Counted from the stretch's first letter, positions 17,818-26,922 are shown. The stretch is DNA of 64,000 bases from Paucibacter sp. Y2R2-4 (GCF_025717535.1 NZ_JAJIRO010000006.1:124001-188000); one strand, 5' to 3'. Program-made: numbers and translations. Notes: generated by a model not told the origin, from the letters alone.

Positions 17818-19541
17818 TGGCGCTCTTGACGCACTGGGCGCTGGTGGCCAATGCGGCGCTGATGCCGCACCTGACCATGGCGCCGATTCTGCTGCCGCTG
17901 CTCGCCGCCTGCTTGCTGCTGATGTTGGGCGAGCGGCGCCATCGCCGCAAGGCCTTGCTCTCGATGTTGGCGGCCATTGGCAATCTGGCCGTGGCGGTGT
18001 TCTTGATGCTCAGCGTGGCGATGGAGGAGGCGCAGCCCATTGGCTTTGGCGTCTATCTGCCCTCCAACTGGGATGTGCCATTCGGCATCGTGCTGGTGCT
18101 GGACCGACTCTCGGCCCTGATGCTGGTGGTGGCCGGCGTGGTGGCCTTGATGGCCTTGCTGTTCGCCTCGGCGCGCTGGCACAAGGCCGGGGCGCACTTC
18201 CATGTGCTGCTGCAGTTGCAGATCATGGGCTTGAACGGCGCCTTTCTGACCGGCGATCTCTTCAATCTCTTTGTCTTCTTCGAGGTGATGCTGGCGGCGT
18301 CTTATGGCCTCCTGCTGCATGGCAGCGGCCCGGCGCGGGTGCGTTCGGGCCTGCATTACATTGCCATCAATTTGGCGGCCTCCTCGCTGTTCCTGGTGGG
18401 TGCTGCGCTGATTTACGGCGTCAGCGGCACCTTGAATATGGCCGACTTGGCGGCGCGCATTCCGGATATTCCCGACAGTGACCGCGCTTTGCTGCACGCC
18501 GCTTGCGCGGTGCTGGCGGTGGCCTTTTTGGCCAAGGCGGCGATGTGGCCTTTGAACTTCTGGCTCAGCCCGGCCTACACGGCCGCCAGCGCTCCGTCTG
18601 CGGCGGTGTTTGCCCTGCTGACCAAGGTCGGCGTCTATGTCTTGCTGCGCTTGTCCACGCTTTTATTCTCAGACCAAGCGGGCGCATCGGCAGGCTTTGG
18701 GCATCAGTGGCTGCTCTGGGGCGGCATGGCGACCCTGGCTTTTGGCGCCCTGGGTCTGCTCAGCGCACAGCGGCCCGCCAGGTTGGCCAGTTATGCAGTG
18801 ATCGTGTCCTCCGGCACCTTGATGGCGGTGCTGGGCTTTGAGAAGCCCGAGCTGACGGCCGGCGCGCTCTACTACCTGCCGGGCTCCACTTTCGCGGTGG
18901 CCGCTTTCTTCTTGCTGGCCGAGTTGATGGATCGATCTCGCAACCCCGACCCGACTGCGCAGCGTGCGCCGGAGGATGAAGAGGATCACCTACCTTTTGC
19001 CCTGGTCGAGCAGGAGTTGGCGCGCGAGGCCAATCTGGATGAGGACGAAGAGGTGCTGGTTGGGCGCGCCATTCCCGCCGCCACTGCCTTGCTAGGCTTG
19101 GCTTTTGTGTGCTGCACGCTGCTGGTGGCGGGCCTGCCGCCCTTGTCGGGCTTCGTCGGCAAGCTGCTGATGCTCTCGGCCTTGCTGGGGCCGCCGAGTG
19201 CGCCGGTGTCGACTCCAGCCTGGCTGTTCCTGGGGCTTCTGATGCTCTCCGGCTTGTTCGCCTTGATTGCTTTGTCGCGCACCGGGATTCGCTTTTTCTG
19301 GACACCGGTGGACCGCGCGGCGCCGGTCTTGCGAGTGGCCGAGCTGACACCCATCGCGCTCTTGCTGGGCGTGTGTGTGGCCATGACGGTGCATGCTGAA
19401 GGCTTGTTCCAGTACGCCCGCGCCACGGCGCAATTGCTCTACCAGCCGCAGGGCTATATCGAGGCTGTTTTGAGCACCCAGCCGGTGCCCACGCCGACGA
19501 ACGCAGAACGGCTGCGGCAAGCGCAGGAGGCCAAGCCATGA
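17814..19541 (+). CDS. mrpD: Mrp antiporter subunit D
   Basis: A 575-residue NuoM/N-like proton-channel subunit with about 14 helices. Signatures include LNGAFLTGDLFNLFVFFEVMLAASYGLLL-type sequence around 140-170 and the lysine-bearing helix AKAAMWPLNFWL near 240. A charged loop of about 45 residues (near 380-425, PEDEEDHL... and LDEDEE) interrupts the C-terminal helices, a feature of the Pha-type D subunits. It is coupled to mrpC and mrpE by ATGA overlaps. Confidence 0.93.
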   Translation: MMALLTHWALVANAALMPHLTMAPILLPLLAACLLLMLGERRHRRKALLSMLAAIGNLAVAVFLMLSVAMEEAQPIGFGVYLPSNWDVPFGIVLVLDRLSALMLVVAGVVALMALLFASARWHKAGAHFHVLLQLQIMGLNGAFLTGDLFNLFVFFEVMLAASYGLLLHGSGPARVRSGLHYIAINLAASSLFLVGAALIYGVSGTLNMADLAARIPDIPDSDRALLHAACAVLAVAFLAKAAMWPLNFWLSPAYTAASAPSAAVFALLTKVGVYVLLRLSTLLFSDQAGASAGFGHQWLLWGGMATLAFGALGLLSAQRPARLASYAVIVSSGTLMAVLGFEKPELTAGALYYLPGSTFAVAAFFLLAELMDRSRNPDPTAQRAPEDEEDHLPFALVEQELAREANLDEDEEVLVGRAIPAATALLGLAFVCCTLLVAGLPPLSGFVGKLLMLSALLGPPSAPVSTPAWLFLGLLMLSGLFALIALSRTGIRFFWTPVDRAAPVLRVAELTPIALLLGVCVAMTVHAEGLFQYARATAQLLYQPQGYIEAVLSTQPVPTPTNAERLRQAQEAKP

Positions 19542-20059
19542 CGCACGCCACACCTCGCAAGCCCTGGCTGAAACGCCTCTTCCCCGCGCCGCTGCTGAGC
19601 CTGGCCCTGGTGGCGCTGTGGCTGCTGCTCAATGATGCCTTCAGCCTCGGGCATTGGCTCTTGGCCATCGCGGTGGGCGTGTTAGCGCCGAGCTTGACAG
19701 CGTCTTTGCGTCCCACGCCGGTCAGCTTCAGAAAGCCCGGCCTGGCCTTCCGTTTGTTTTGGCAGGTCGGCCTGGATGTGCTGGTGTGGAACTGGCGGGT
19801 GCTGTGCGGCACGCTGCGGCCGGCTGATCGCTTGCCTCAGGGCGGCTTTGTGACCGTGCCGCTCGATCTGCGCGACCCCAATGGGCTGGCGGTCTTGTCC
19901 GCCATCATGTGCGTGATCCCCGGCACCATCTGGTCGGAGCTGGCCCTGGACCGCAGCGCCTTGCTGGTGCATATGTTCGAGCTCGAACATGCGGAGGCGG
20001 AAGTGGCCCTGATCAAGTCGCGCTACGAGCGCCCCTTGATGGAGATTTTTGAATCATGA
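19538..20059 (+). CDS. mrpE: Mrp antiporter subunit E
   Basis: A 173-residue subunit with an N-terminal pair of helices (about 15-50) and a cytoplasmic alpha/beta domain. LALVALWLLLNDAFSLGHWLLA and GTIWSELALDRSALLVHMFE are typical of MrpE. It is required for activity of the assembled complex in studied species. It overlaps mrpD and mrpF by 4 nt each. Confidence 0.92.
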   Translation: MTHATPRKPWLKRLFPAPLLSLALVALWLLLNDAFSLGHWLLAIAVGVLAPSLTASLRPTPVSFRKPGLAFRLFWQVGLDVLVWNWRVLCGTLRPADRLPQGGFVTVPLDLRDPNGLAVLSAIMCVIPGTIWSELALDRSALLVHMFELEHAEAEVALIKSRYERPLMEIFES

Positions 20060-20334
20060 GTACCTTCTTGTTTGGCGCCATTCTTTGCACTTTGGCGCTG
20101 TATGTGGCGGGCATGGCCCTGTGCCTGTGGCGCATGGTGCGCGGCCCGGCCTCGCAAGACCGGGTGCTGGCCCTGGATGTGGTGTGCACCATCGCCATGC
20201 TGACGCTGATGGTGCTGGCGATTCGCTACCGCAGCGCCATGTACTTTGAGGCGGCCTTGCTGATTGCCTTGTTCGGTTTTGTGGGCTCCACGGCCATGGC
20301 CAAGTTCTTGTTGCGCGGCGAGGTGATTGAATGA
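20056..20334 (+). CDS. mrpF: Mrp antiporter subunit F
   Basis: A 92-residue, three-helix protein. The motif RMVRGPASQDRVLALDVV after the first helix is the MrpF hallmark (GP-x-x-x-DRVxALD), and FGFVGSTAMAKFLLRGEVIE the typical ending. Overlaps mrpG by 4 nt. Confidence 0.93.
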   Translation: MSTFLFGAILCTLALYVAGMALCLWRMVRGPASQDRVLALDVVCTIAMLTLMVLAIRYRSAMYFEAALLIALFGFVGSTAMAKFLLRGEVIE

Positions 20335-20699
20335 GCCCTGAATTGGCCTTGCCACTCTGGGTGGAGATCCCAGTGGCCCTGCTTCTGCTGGCCAGCGGCG
20401 TGTTTGTGTTCGTGGCGGCGCTGGGACTGGTGCGCTTCAAGAGTTTTTTCATGCGCATGCATCCGCCGGCGCTGACCTTCACGATTGCGGCCTGGTGCGT
20501 GACCCTGGCCACCATCATTTACTTCTCCGCGCTGGAGCAAGGCTTGGCCCTGCATGCTTGGCTGATCATCATCTTCTTGGCGATGACGGTGCCGGTGACC
20601 ACCATCATGCTGTCGCGCGCGGCGCTGTTTCGCAGCCGAACCTCGGTCGCGCCTGAAGAAGCGGTGCCGCCCTCGCTGAGCCGGCCCAAGCAGGACTGA
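20331..20699 (+). CDS. mrpG: Mrp antiporter subunit G
   Basis: The last subunit, 122 residues, three helices; LGLVRFKSFFMRMHPPAL is the family motif (LGLVRxxDxxxRxHA). The C-terminal 30 residues are polar. It ends five bases before the stop codon of the convergent LysR gene, so transcription termination of this operon must occur inside the LysR gene or by another mechanism. Confidence 0.92.
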   Translation: MSPELALPLWVEIPVALLLLASGVFVFVAALGLVRFKSFFMRMHPPALTFTIAAWCVTLATIIYFSALEQGLALHAWLIIIFLAMTVPVTTIMLSRAALFRSRTSVAPEEAVPPSLSRPKQD

Positions 20700-20704
20700 A
20701 TTTA

Positions 20705-21721
20705 TCAATCGGCCGGCGCGGCCGTTTCGCCAATGTCTTGCCGGGTCTGTTCGGCCTGCTTGAGCAACCAGTCTCTGAACTGCATCACCTCGGGCCGCGC
20801 TTCGCTGTGGCGTGAGCAGAGCAGCCAATAGGCGACCGGGCTTGTCATGCGGCCGGCTCGGCCAAAGGGCTCGACCAGATCGCCGCGCTCCAGTTGTTCA
20901 CTGACCAAGGCGAGCCTTGCCAGCGCGACCGCCTGGCCGCCCAATGCTGCTTGAACTTGCTGGTAGGTGTAGTTGAGGTACATCCAGCGGCGCGGTTGCA
21001 GATGGGGTTGACCCTGCTCTTGCAGCCAGCGCCGCCAACTGAGGAACTCGGCCGTGGGGCGGCTGTCGTCTTCTTCGGCCAGGGTGTAATGCGCCAAATC
21101 AGCGGCGCTGCGCAGCGGTGGGCGCTCGCCCTGTTCGGCCTGGCTGGCCAGCCAGCGGCTGACCGTCGGGGTGAGGGTTTCGCCAAACAGACGCGTGGCG
21201 TTTTCTGGGGTGTTGCCGCGTTCGGTGTAGCGCAGGGCAATGTCGAACTCGCTGTCGTCCAGCTCGATCACCGCATCATTGGCCGAGACGCGGATGTCAA
21301 TGTCTGGATGCTCGCGCTGAAAGGCCTCCAGGCGCGGGATCAACCACAGCGAAGCAAAAGAGGCAAAGGTGGTGACATTGACCACCCGGCGTGAGCGTTT
21401 CTCGCGCATTTGCCGCACGGTTTGGTCCAGTCGGTCCAGCAGCGGCACGGCGGTGGCCTGCAGCATCGCCCCGTCGCTGGTCAGTTGCACATGGCGAGTA
21501 CCGCGCAAGAACAGCGCGCAGCCCAGCTCCTCTTCCAGCGACTGAATTTGCCGGCTGATGGCAGACTGGGTCAGGAACAACTCCTCGGCCGCGCCGCGAA
21601 AACTCAAGAGCCGGGCCACCGCTTCAAAGGCGCGCAGCGGCCCCACCGCCAGCGGACGTTGCCGGATCGTTTGGGGCTGGGCCTGTGGCGGTGCGGGCTT
21701 CTTCTCGGAATTTCTATTCAT
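20705..21721 (-). CDS. LysR-family transcriptional regulator (GcvA-like)
   Basis: A 338-residue regulator. An N-terminal Pro/Gln-rich tail of about 25 residues precedes the winged helix (LRAFEAVARLLSFRGAAEELFLTQSAISRQIQSLEEELG, about 28-66, in pieces), then a periplasmic-binding-protein-like effector domain. The start ATG at 21721 is 135 bp from the divergent DUF2917 gene, so it probably controls that gene and the cupin. Effector unknown. Its stop lies 5 bp from mrpG. Confidence 0.92.
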   Translation of the reverse strand: MNRNSEKKPAPPQAQPQTIRQRPLAVGPLRAFEAVARLLSFRGAAEELFLTQSAISRQIQSLEEELGCALFLRGTRHVQLTSDGAMLQATAVPLLDRLDQTVRQMREKRSRRVVNVTTFASFASLWLIPRLEAFQREHPDIDIRVSANDAVIELDDSEFDIALRYTERGNTPENATRLFGETLTPTVSRWLASQAEQGERPPLRSAADLAHYTLAEEDDSRPTAEFLSWRRWLQEQGQPHLQPRRWMYLNYTYQQVQAALGGQAVALARLALVSEQLERGDLVEPFGRAGRMTSPVAYWLLCSRHSEARPEVMQFRDWLLKQAEQTRQDIGETAAPAD

Positions 21722-21855
21722 GCGCGAATGGTATCAATCCATTTCGCCGATCTCATTGGACGCGCCGAGGCGCCGTCCCTAGCATTCAAGCCTGTCAGTT
21801 GAGAGTCGCCGCGGTTCCGGTGATGCTGCCAGAGGATGAAAAGGGGAGTGAAGTC

Positions 21856-22194
21856 ATGAGTAATCTGCAAGAACAAGCGCTGTGGCGCCTGGCCTCGGGC
21901 GAGGCTCTGAGCCTGCCGATTGGGCCCGGCGCCCGTGAACTCAGCGTCAGCGAAGGCCGTCTTTGGCTGACGTTGAAGGGCAGCGCCCAGGCGCCCGCGC
22001 AAGACATTTGGCTGCAAGCCGGCGAGAGCTTGGCCCTGGCCTCGGGCAGCCAGGTGGTGCTGGAGGCTTGGCCTCAGGCGGCGTTTCAGCTGCTGGTGCC
22101 GCCAACGGCTTGCAAGGCGTTCGCGTCTCGGCCAATGGTGCGGTCCCCGCGGCAGACCTTGGCGGGGTTGACTTCGCTGCAGCCCGCGGCCTGA
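21856..22194 (+). CDS. DUF2917 domain protein
   Basis: A 112-residue protein of unknown function. LSLPIGPGARELSVSEGRLWLT and DIWLQAGESLAL form the DUF2917 beta-rich core, a cupin-like fold. The start is the ATG at 21856, which has AAGGGGAGTG upstream (21841-21850); the open frame extends further upstream but without conservation. It sits divergent from a LysR gene and 13 bp ahead of a cupin gene, an arrangement commonly seen in Burkholderiales. Confidence 0.82.
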   Translation: MSNLQEQALWRLASGEALSLPIGPGARELSVSEGRLWLTLKGSAQAPAQDIWLQAGESLALASGSQVVLEAWPQAAFQLLVPPTACKAFASRPMVRSPRQTLAGLTSLQPAA

Positions 22195-22207
22195 TTGCCG
22201 TGCAGAC

Positions 22208-22690
22208 ATGGCGCGCAGCAAGCCTGTAAGCCTGCTCAAGGCTGCCGAGATTGCCGGCATGCCTTGGGTCAGCAAGACGCATGCGCTGAATCCGCAGGCG
22301 GTGCGGGACAGCCGATCCTTGTCGGCCGTGACGGGTTTGACGGCCCTGGGGTTTCAACTGGTGACCCTGCAGCCGGGGCGGCTGGCCTGGGAGTACCACC
22401 GCCATCTGTATGAGGAGCAGTGCATCTACATTCTTGCAGGTCAGGGACATGCCGATATCGATGGTGTCTTGCATGCCCTCGGCCCTGGCGATTTTCTTGG
22501 CTTTGCGGCCCAGGGTTCGGCGCATACCTTGATCAACAGCGGCACAGAGCCCCTGGTCTTCATCGCAGCGCGCACGCAGTTGGAGTTGGATGTCTGTGAC
22601 TACCCGCGGCTGGGCAAGCGGCTCTATATGAACGGTGACGAAGAGGCTTTGGTTGATTTGGCGGCTGTCAGTCAGCCCGGGGTTCTGTAA
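22208..22690 (+). CDS. Cupin-domain protein
   Basis: A 160-residue single-domain cupin. Motif 1 (WEYHRHLYEEQCIYILAGQG, about 61-80) supplies two His and a Glu as metal ligands; motif 2 (GPGDFLGFAAQGSAHTLINS, about 92-111) supplies the third His. No specific substrate can be named. It follows DUF2917 with a 13-bp gap, and its last 19 nt overlap the convergent methyltransferase gene. Confidence 0.85.
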   Translation: MARSKPVSLLKAAEIAGMPWVSKTHALNPQAVRDSRSLSAVTGLTALGFQLVTLQPGRLAWEYHRHLYEEQCIYILAGQGHADIDGVLHALGPGDFLGFAAQGSAHTLINSGTEPLVFIAARTQLELDVCDYPRLGKRLYMNGDEEALVDLAAVSQPGVL

Positions 22691-23619
22691 ATCAAGACCT
22701 TCAGCGATCGCTCGGCCGACACATCGGCAAACACCGCCGGATTGGCCACGCGCTCGACGAACTGCAACTCCGGCGCCAATTCCTGCATCTGGTCTTTCAA
22801 GAAGGCCTGGTCGAGCTTGGGCGTGTTCAGGCACAGCATGGCGTGGCCGCCCGAGGCGAGTAGATCGGGCAGGCGCCGCATCAGGCGGGCGTAGTCTTTG
22901 GTCGCCACAAAGCTGCCTTTTTGATAGCTGGGCGGGTCCAGGATGATCAGCTCATAAGGTCCGCCGCGAGTGATCTTGCCCCAGGAGTTGAAGATGTCAT
23001 GGGCCAGGAAGCTGGCGCCGGCCTCATGGCCGGTCGGCAACTCATTCAGGCGATGGTTCTGCCGGCCAATGCCTAGGGCGCCGGCGCTCATATCGATATT
23101 GACGACCTTGTGTGCACCTGCCTGCAGCGCCGCCACCGAGAAGGCACAGGTGTAGGCAAACAGGTTCAGCACCTTCAACTCAGGTTTGACGGTGCGCTGC
23201 TGCTGCACAAACTCTCGCACCCAGCGCCGGCCTTCGGCCATGTCCAAAAACAAGCCGTGGTTCTGGCCCTTCAGCACATGGACCTGATAGCGGGCACCGG
23301 CCTCGAGCACCACATGGGGCTCCGGCACTTCGCCGGCCATCAAGCGGGTCTCGCTGAGCTGCCCTTCGGCGCGGCATTGGTAGACCCAGTTCAGCGCCTG
23401 CCCTGGGGCCAGGTCTTGCCAGCGCGCGGCGAGTGCGGCGTGGAGGGTGGCCAGCTCCTCATCGCTGCAGGGTTCAAAACTGGTCAAGACCAGCACCGGC
23501 GGATAGGCATCCAGCGACCATTGCTCGCAGCCTGGGTAGAGGCCGCCTCGGCCATGAAAAATACGCTGGGCGTCAGCGGGCAGGGCCATCGTGGCGATGG
23601 CGTTGAGCAGGGCTTGCAT
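22672..23619 (-). CDS. Class I SAM-dependent methyltransferase (RlmI/RlmK-like catalytic domain)
   Basis: The C-terminal domain is that of the COG1092 rRNA cytosine methyltransferases: NHGLFLDMAEGRRWVRE, the SAM loop VLNLFAYTCAFSVAALQAGA, VNIDMSAGAL and the catalytic DPPSYQKGSF. The PUA domain found in RlmI is absent, so the target may differ. The start is uncertain: I use the ATG at 23619 (MQALLNAIATMALP); the frame is open to an ATG at 23691, and another candidate is at 23589. No good Shine-Dalgarno decides it. Confidence 0.8.
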   Translation of the reverse strand: MQALLNAIATMALPADAQRIFHGRGGLYPGCEQWSLDAYPPVLVLTSFEPCSDEELATLHAALAARWQDLAPGQALNWVYQCRAEGQLSETRLMAGEVPEPHVVLEAGARYQVHVLKGQNHGLFLDMAEGRRWVREFVQQQRTVKPELKVLNLFAYTCAFSVAALQAGAHKVVNIDMSAGALGIGRQNHRLNELPTGHEAGASFLAHDIFNSWGKITRGGPYELIILDPPSYQKGSFVATKDYARLMRRLPDLLASGGHAMLCLNTPKLDQAFLKDQMQELAPELQFVERVANPAVFADVSAERSLKVLIYRTPG

Positions 23620-23701
23620 GGCGAGAAGGAAAGAAGAATCGAGCGCGGGTGTCAAATGGCTTGGCGAGCCGCATTGTCGCGGCAGGCCCATGAGCGAGAG
23701 C

Positions 23702-24082
23702 CTACTTTGCGATGAGTCGCTTTTTCTTGGGGGCCTTGGGCTTGGCTTTCTCGGCTCGCGCTCGCAGTGCTGCGCTCAAGGCCAACCGTCCCCAACTCTC
23801 CATCAGCGCCGGTGACTCCATCGCTTCTTCGGGCGCCACGAAGTAGCCCAAGGTCGCCACCTGACCTTCGCGCTCGTACTGAAAGGGAGTACAGCCGGCG
23901 GCCAGGAATTGTTCGCGAGTTTGGGCGTCGGCCTTCAGGTAGAGCTGATCAAAGGCGATGATGGCGATGAACAGGTCGTTCACATAAATGCCCCAGCCGC
24001 CAAACATGCGGCGATGGCGCAGGGCCCCCAGGGGACTGAGCAACTCCAGGCTGTGGTCCAGCAGTTCATGTTTGATTGCCAT
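23702..24082 (-). CDS. TfoX N-terminal domain protein
   Basis: A 126-residue protein equal to the N-terminal half of TfoX/Sxy: RRMFGGWGIYVNDLFIAIIAFDQLYLKAD is the family core, followed by TPFQYEREGQVATLGYFVAPEEAME. In gammaproteobacteria full-length TfoX controls competence; stand-alone N-domains have no settled role. The C-terminal tail is rich in Lys (KAKPKAPKKKR), suggesting nucleic-acid contact. It is divergent from the second cyclo-ligase gene, 40 bp away. Confidence 0.88.
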   Translation of the reverse strand: MAIKHELLDHSLELLSPLGALRHRRMFGGWGIYVNDLFIAIIAFDQLYLKADAQTREQFLAAGCTPFQYEREGQVATLGYFVAPEEAMESPALMESWGRLALSAALRARAEKAKPKAPKKKRLIAK

Positions 24083-24122
24083 GGGTCAAATATAGGGTTT
24101 GAACGGACGCTAAGCGCGTCGG

Positions 24123-24788
24123 ATGCTCAGTGACAGCACTCACAATCAGGCCCAGTCGGCGCAAAGCAGCGAGCCAAGCGCCGGCGGATTGTTACTTCCT
24201 TTGCCAGGGGAAATGTCCGTGGACCTGAATGACCGCACTGCCTTGCGTCACAAGCTGATTGAAGTTCGCCTGAACCTGCCGCATCGCTTGGAGCTGGCCG
24301 AGCAATTGCAGGAAGTCTTGCGTGTCTGGTTGCTGCGCCGCACCGAGCTGACGATTGGCGCTTATTGGCCGATCAAGGGTGAGTTTGACCCGCTGCCGGC
24401 CCTGTACCGTTGGGGTGAAAGCCACCCCGAGCGACGCATCGGTCTGCCCGTGGTGGATAAAGACCATGGCACGCTGCGATTTCACGTTTGGTACCCTGGC
24501 TGCCCCATGGAGGAAGACGCTTATGGCATCCCTAAACCCAAAGACACCGAGGTCTTTGAGCCTCAGTTGCTGCTGGTGCCTTGCGTGGGCTATGGCCCAT
24601 TCGGCCTGCGTCTGGGCTATGGCGGCGGCTTCATGGATCGCACCCTGGCCGCCCTGCAACCGCGTCCGGCCACGGCTGGCATTGGCTATGCGCACGGCTT
24701 TCAGCCGCTGTTGAAGGCCGAGCCCCATGATGTGCCGCTGGAAGCGATGCTGACGGAGGAGGGCGTGGTTTGGGACATCCATGGCTGA
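24123..24788 (+). CDS. 5-formyltetrahydrofolate cyclo-ligase family protein, copy 2
   Basis: Second member of the family in the window. About 30 variable N-terminal residues precede the core; an internal ATG at 24213 (MSVDLNDRTALRHKL) is a possible alternative start. TIGAYWPIKGEFDPLPAL, GLPVVDKDHGTLRFHVW and the ATP-site segment LLVPCVGYGPFGLRLGYGGG are present. The usual YYDR at the end of that motif reads FMDR. Unlike copy 1 it keeps the LPVV strand and has no acidic insert. It ends inside the non-coding lead of the peptidase gene, whose ATG follows 12 bp later. Confidence 0.88.
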   Translation: MLSDSTHNQAQSAQSSEPSAGGLLLPLPGEMSVDLNDRTALRHKLIEVRLNLPHRLELAEQLQEVLRVWLLRRTELTIGAYWPIKGEFDPLPALYRWGESHPERRIGLPVVDKDHGTLRFHVWYPGCPMEEDAYGIPKPKDTEVFEPQLLLVPCVGYGPFGLRLGYGGGFMDRTLAALQPRPATAGIGYAHGFQPLLKAEPHDVPLEAMLTEEGVVWDIHG

Positions 24789-24799
24789 CAATCTGTCCT

Positions 24800-26113
24800 A
24801 TGAATACCTACGCTCAACACCTGACCCTGCTGCAGCAACGCAGCGAAAACGCGCTGGCTCGCTGTGGCTTTGATGCGCTACTGATTGCCTCCGGCATCGA
24901 GAAATACGCCTTCCTGGACGACCGGCCCTATCTGTTTCAGCCCAATCCGCATTTCAAGCATTGGCTGCCGCTGGTCAACCACCCCAATAGCTGGCTGTTG
25001 CTGCGTCCCGGCCACAAGCCGCGCGTCGTTTATTACCAGCCCGATGATTACTGGCATGTGCCGCCCAGCGCGCCGACCGGGGAATGGGTCGAGCATGTGG
25101 AGCTGATTGTCATCAGCCGCGCCGAGGATGCGGCGGCTCATCTGAAGGCGCCGGGCCGCTTGGCCATCATTGGCGAGGCGGATGCGGCGCTGGACGGCGT
25201 GGTGCCGAATAATCCTGCCGATTTGCTCAACCTGCTGCACTACCCGCGCGCTTGCAAGAGCGAGTACGAGCTGGAACAGATGCGTGCCGCCTCGCGCCGT
25301 GCCGCGCCTGCGCACCTGGCCGCGCGCGACGCGTTTCTGGCTGGCGCCTCAGAGGCGGAGATTCACCGCGCCTACCTGATCGCCGCCGGCCACACCGATC
25401 GCGACCTGCCCTACGGCAATATCGTCGCCTTGAATGAGCATTGCGCGGTGCTGCACTACCAATACCAAGACGTGCAGCGCCCGGCCGAGAGCCTCAGCTT
25501 CTTGATCGACGCAGGCGCTCAAGTCAACGGTTATGCCTCTGACATCACCCGCACCTGGACGCATGGCAATGCCGCCAGCGCCGAGTTTGATGCGCTGCTG
25601 GCCGCCATGGAAAGCGCCCAACTGGCGCTGGTGGACGAGGTGCGCGCCGGGGTGGACTACCGTGAGATTCACCTCAGCACCCATCGCCGTATCGCCGCTA
25701 TCTTGCAAGCGCAAGGCATTGTCAAGATGAGTGTGGAGGCGCAAATCGCCGAGCGTGTGACTTCCATCTTCATGCCTCACGGCACCGGCCATTTGCTGGG
25801 CCTGCAAGTGCATGATGTGGGCGGCTTTATGGCCGACGAGAGCGGCGCGCTGGCGCCCAAGCCCGAGGGTCACCCCTATCTGCGCCTGACGCGTACGCTG
25901 CAGCCCGGCATGGTGGTGACCATTGAGCCGGGCCTGTACTTCATCCCGACCCTGCTGCGCCAGCTGCGAGCCAGCTCGGCCTCTGCCTCGGTGGATTGGG
26001 CCTTGGTGGAGCGCCTCAGCCGCTTCGGCGGCATCCGCATTGAAGACGATGTGGTCTGCCGCGCCGAGGGCGGGCCAGAGAACATGACGCGGGATGCGTT
26101 TGCCGGCTTGTAA
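24800..26113 (+). CDS. pepQ: M24-family Xaa-Pro dipeptidase
   Basis: A 437-residue metallopeptidase that cleaves Xaa-Pro dipeptides. An N-terminal creatinase-like domain (1-160) is followed by the pita-bread domain with metal ligands in FLIDAGAQVNGYASDITRTW (two Asp), MPHGTGHLLGLQVHD (His), TIEPGLYF (Glu) and GGIRIEDDVV (Glu). Length and the ending fit PepQ. The ATG at 24800 (MNTYAQHLTLL) is preferred over 24770, which lies within copy 2 of the cyclo-ligase. A strong terminator follows. Confidence 0.92.
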   Translation: MNTYAQHLTLLQQRSENALARCGFDALLIASGIEKYAFLDDRPYLFQPNPHFKHWLPLVNHPNSWLLLRPGHKPRVVYYQPDDYWHVPPSAPTGEWVEHVELIVISRAEDAAAHLKAPGRLAIIGEADAALDGVVPNNPADLLNLLHYPRACKSEYELEQMRAASRRAAPAHLAARDAFLAGASEAEIHRAYLIAAGHTDRDLPYGNIVALNEHCAVLHYQYQDVQRPAESLSFLIDAGAQVNGYASDITRTWTHGNAASAEFDALLAAMESAQLALVDEVRAGVDYREIHLSTHRRIAAILQAQGIVKMSVEAQIAERVTSIFMPHGTGHLLGLQVHDVGGFMADESGALAPKPEGHPYLRLTRTLQPGMVVTIEPGLYFIPTLLRQLRASSASASVDWALVERLSRFGGIRIEDDVVCRAEGGPENMTRDAFAGL

Positions 26114-26132
26114 AGCGAACGCGTCGAAATAG

Positions 26133-26172
26133 AAAAGCCGCTGCGGCCCTGATGGGCTGCAGCGGCTTTTTC
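26133..26172. terminator. Bidirectional intrinsic terminator
   Basis: An A-run, then AAAAGCCGCTGC...GCAGCGGCTTTT with an inner GCCC-TGAT-GGGC stem, giving about 17 base pairs (one G-U), then Ts. It serves both the peptidase gene (plus) and ompW (minus), which converge here. Confidence 0.92.
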
Positions 26173-26187
26173 AATGGCGAGGCTGGC

Positions 26188-26850
26188 TTAGAAGCGCATG
26201 CCCAGGCCCACGCCGACCAGCAGCGGATCGACCTTGAATTCGCCGATGTCCGTGCCCTTGGAGTAGACAGTGGTCTTGATCTGAACCTTCTTGATGTCGA
26301 TGTTCAGGTACAGATTCTTGGCAACTTCAATGTCAGCACCGATCTGTGCGGAGAAGCCCCAGCTGTTGTTCTTCAGGCTCAGGTCCAGCGGCGCGACGTT
26401 CGAGTCGAACTTGATGCTGGACAGATTGGTGTAGTTCACGCCCAGGCCCACATAAGGACGGAAAGTGCTGGTGGGGCTGAAGTGGTACTGCGCGCTAAGG
26501 GTTGGAGGCAGGTGCTTGAAGCTGCCGATCTTGCCCACGCCGGTGACCGACAGGTCTTGCGATTGCGGGTAGGTCAGGATCAACTCAGCGGCGATGTTGG
26601 GGGTGATGAAGTAGGTGATGTCCACTTCAGGCAGCCACTTGTTATTGATCGAGGCTTCGGCAGGCGAACCCACCACGGCGCTCAAAGTGGTGCGCAGCTT
26701 GTCGCTGTTGGTGTTGGCCGAATCCAGGTGCACAGCGCGTGCACGCACCAGCCAAGGGCCTTCTTGTTGAGCTTGAGCGGCAAACGAAGTGCCGGCCAGA
26801 GCGGCGGCTGCGGAAACGGTAGCGATAGCGCTGAAGAGCTTGCTGGTCAT
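26188..26850 (-). CDS. ompW: OmpW-family outer-membrane protein
   Basis: A 220-residue eight-stranded beta-barrel porin. A signal peptide (MTSKLFSAIATVSAAAALAGTSFAAQA) is followed by the family phrases GPWLVRARAVHLDSAN, LPEVDITYFITPNIAAEL, LPPTLSAQYHF, FRPYVGLGVNYT and the C-terminal aromatic residue (LGMRF) needed for barrel assembly. OmpW proteins pass small hydrophobic molecules and are often induced under low oxygen. Upstream, 26923-26936 holds a Fnr-like dyad. AGGAAGA lies ahead of the ATG. Confidence 0.93.
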   Translation of the reverse strand: MTSKLFSAIATVSAAAALAGTSFAAQAQQEGPWLVRARAVHLDSANTNSDKLRTTLSAVVGSPAEASINNKWLPEVDITYFITPNIAAELILTYPQSQDLSVTGVGKIGSFKHLPPTLSAQYHFSPTSTFRPYVGLGVNYTNLSSIKFDSNVAPLDLSLKNNSWGFSAQIGADIEVAKNLYLNIDIKKVQIKTTVYSKGTDIGEFKVDPLLVGVGLGMRF

Positions 26851-26922
26851 TTGGTCTTCTTCCTAAAAAGCCGGGAACAGCCCCGATGGAAGAGATTGGA
26901 TGACGAGCGCAGGGGTTAACCC

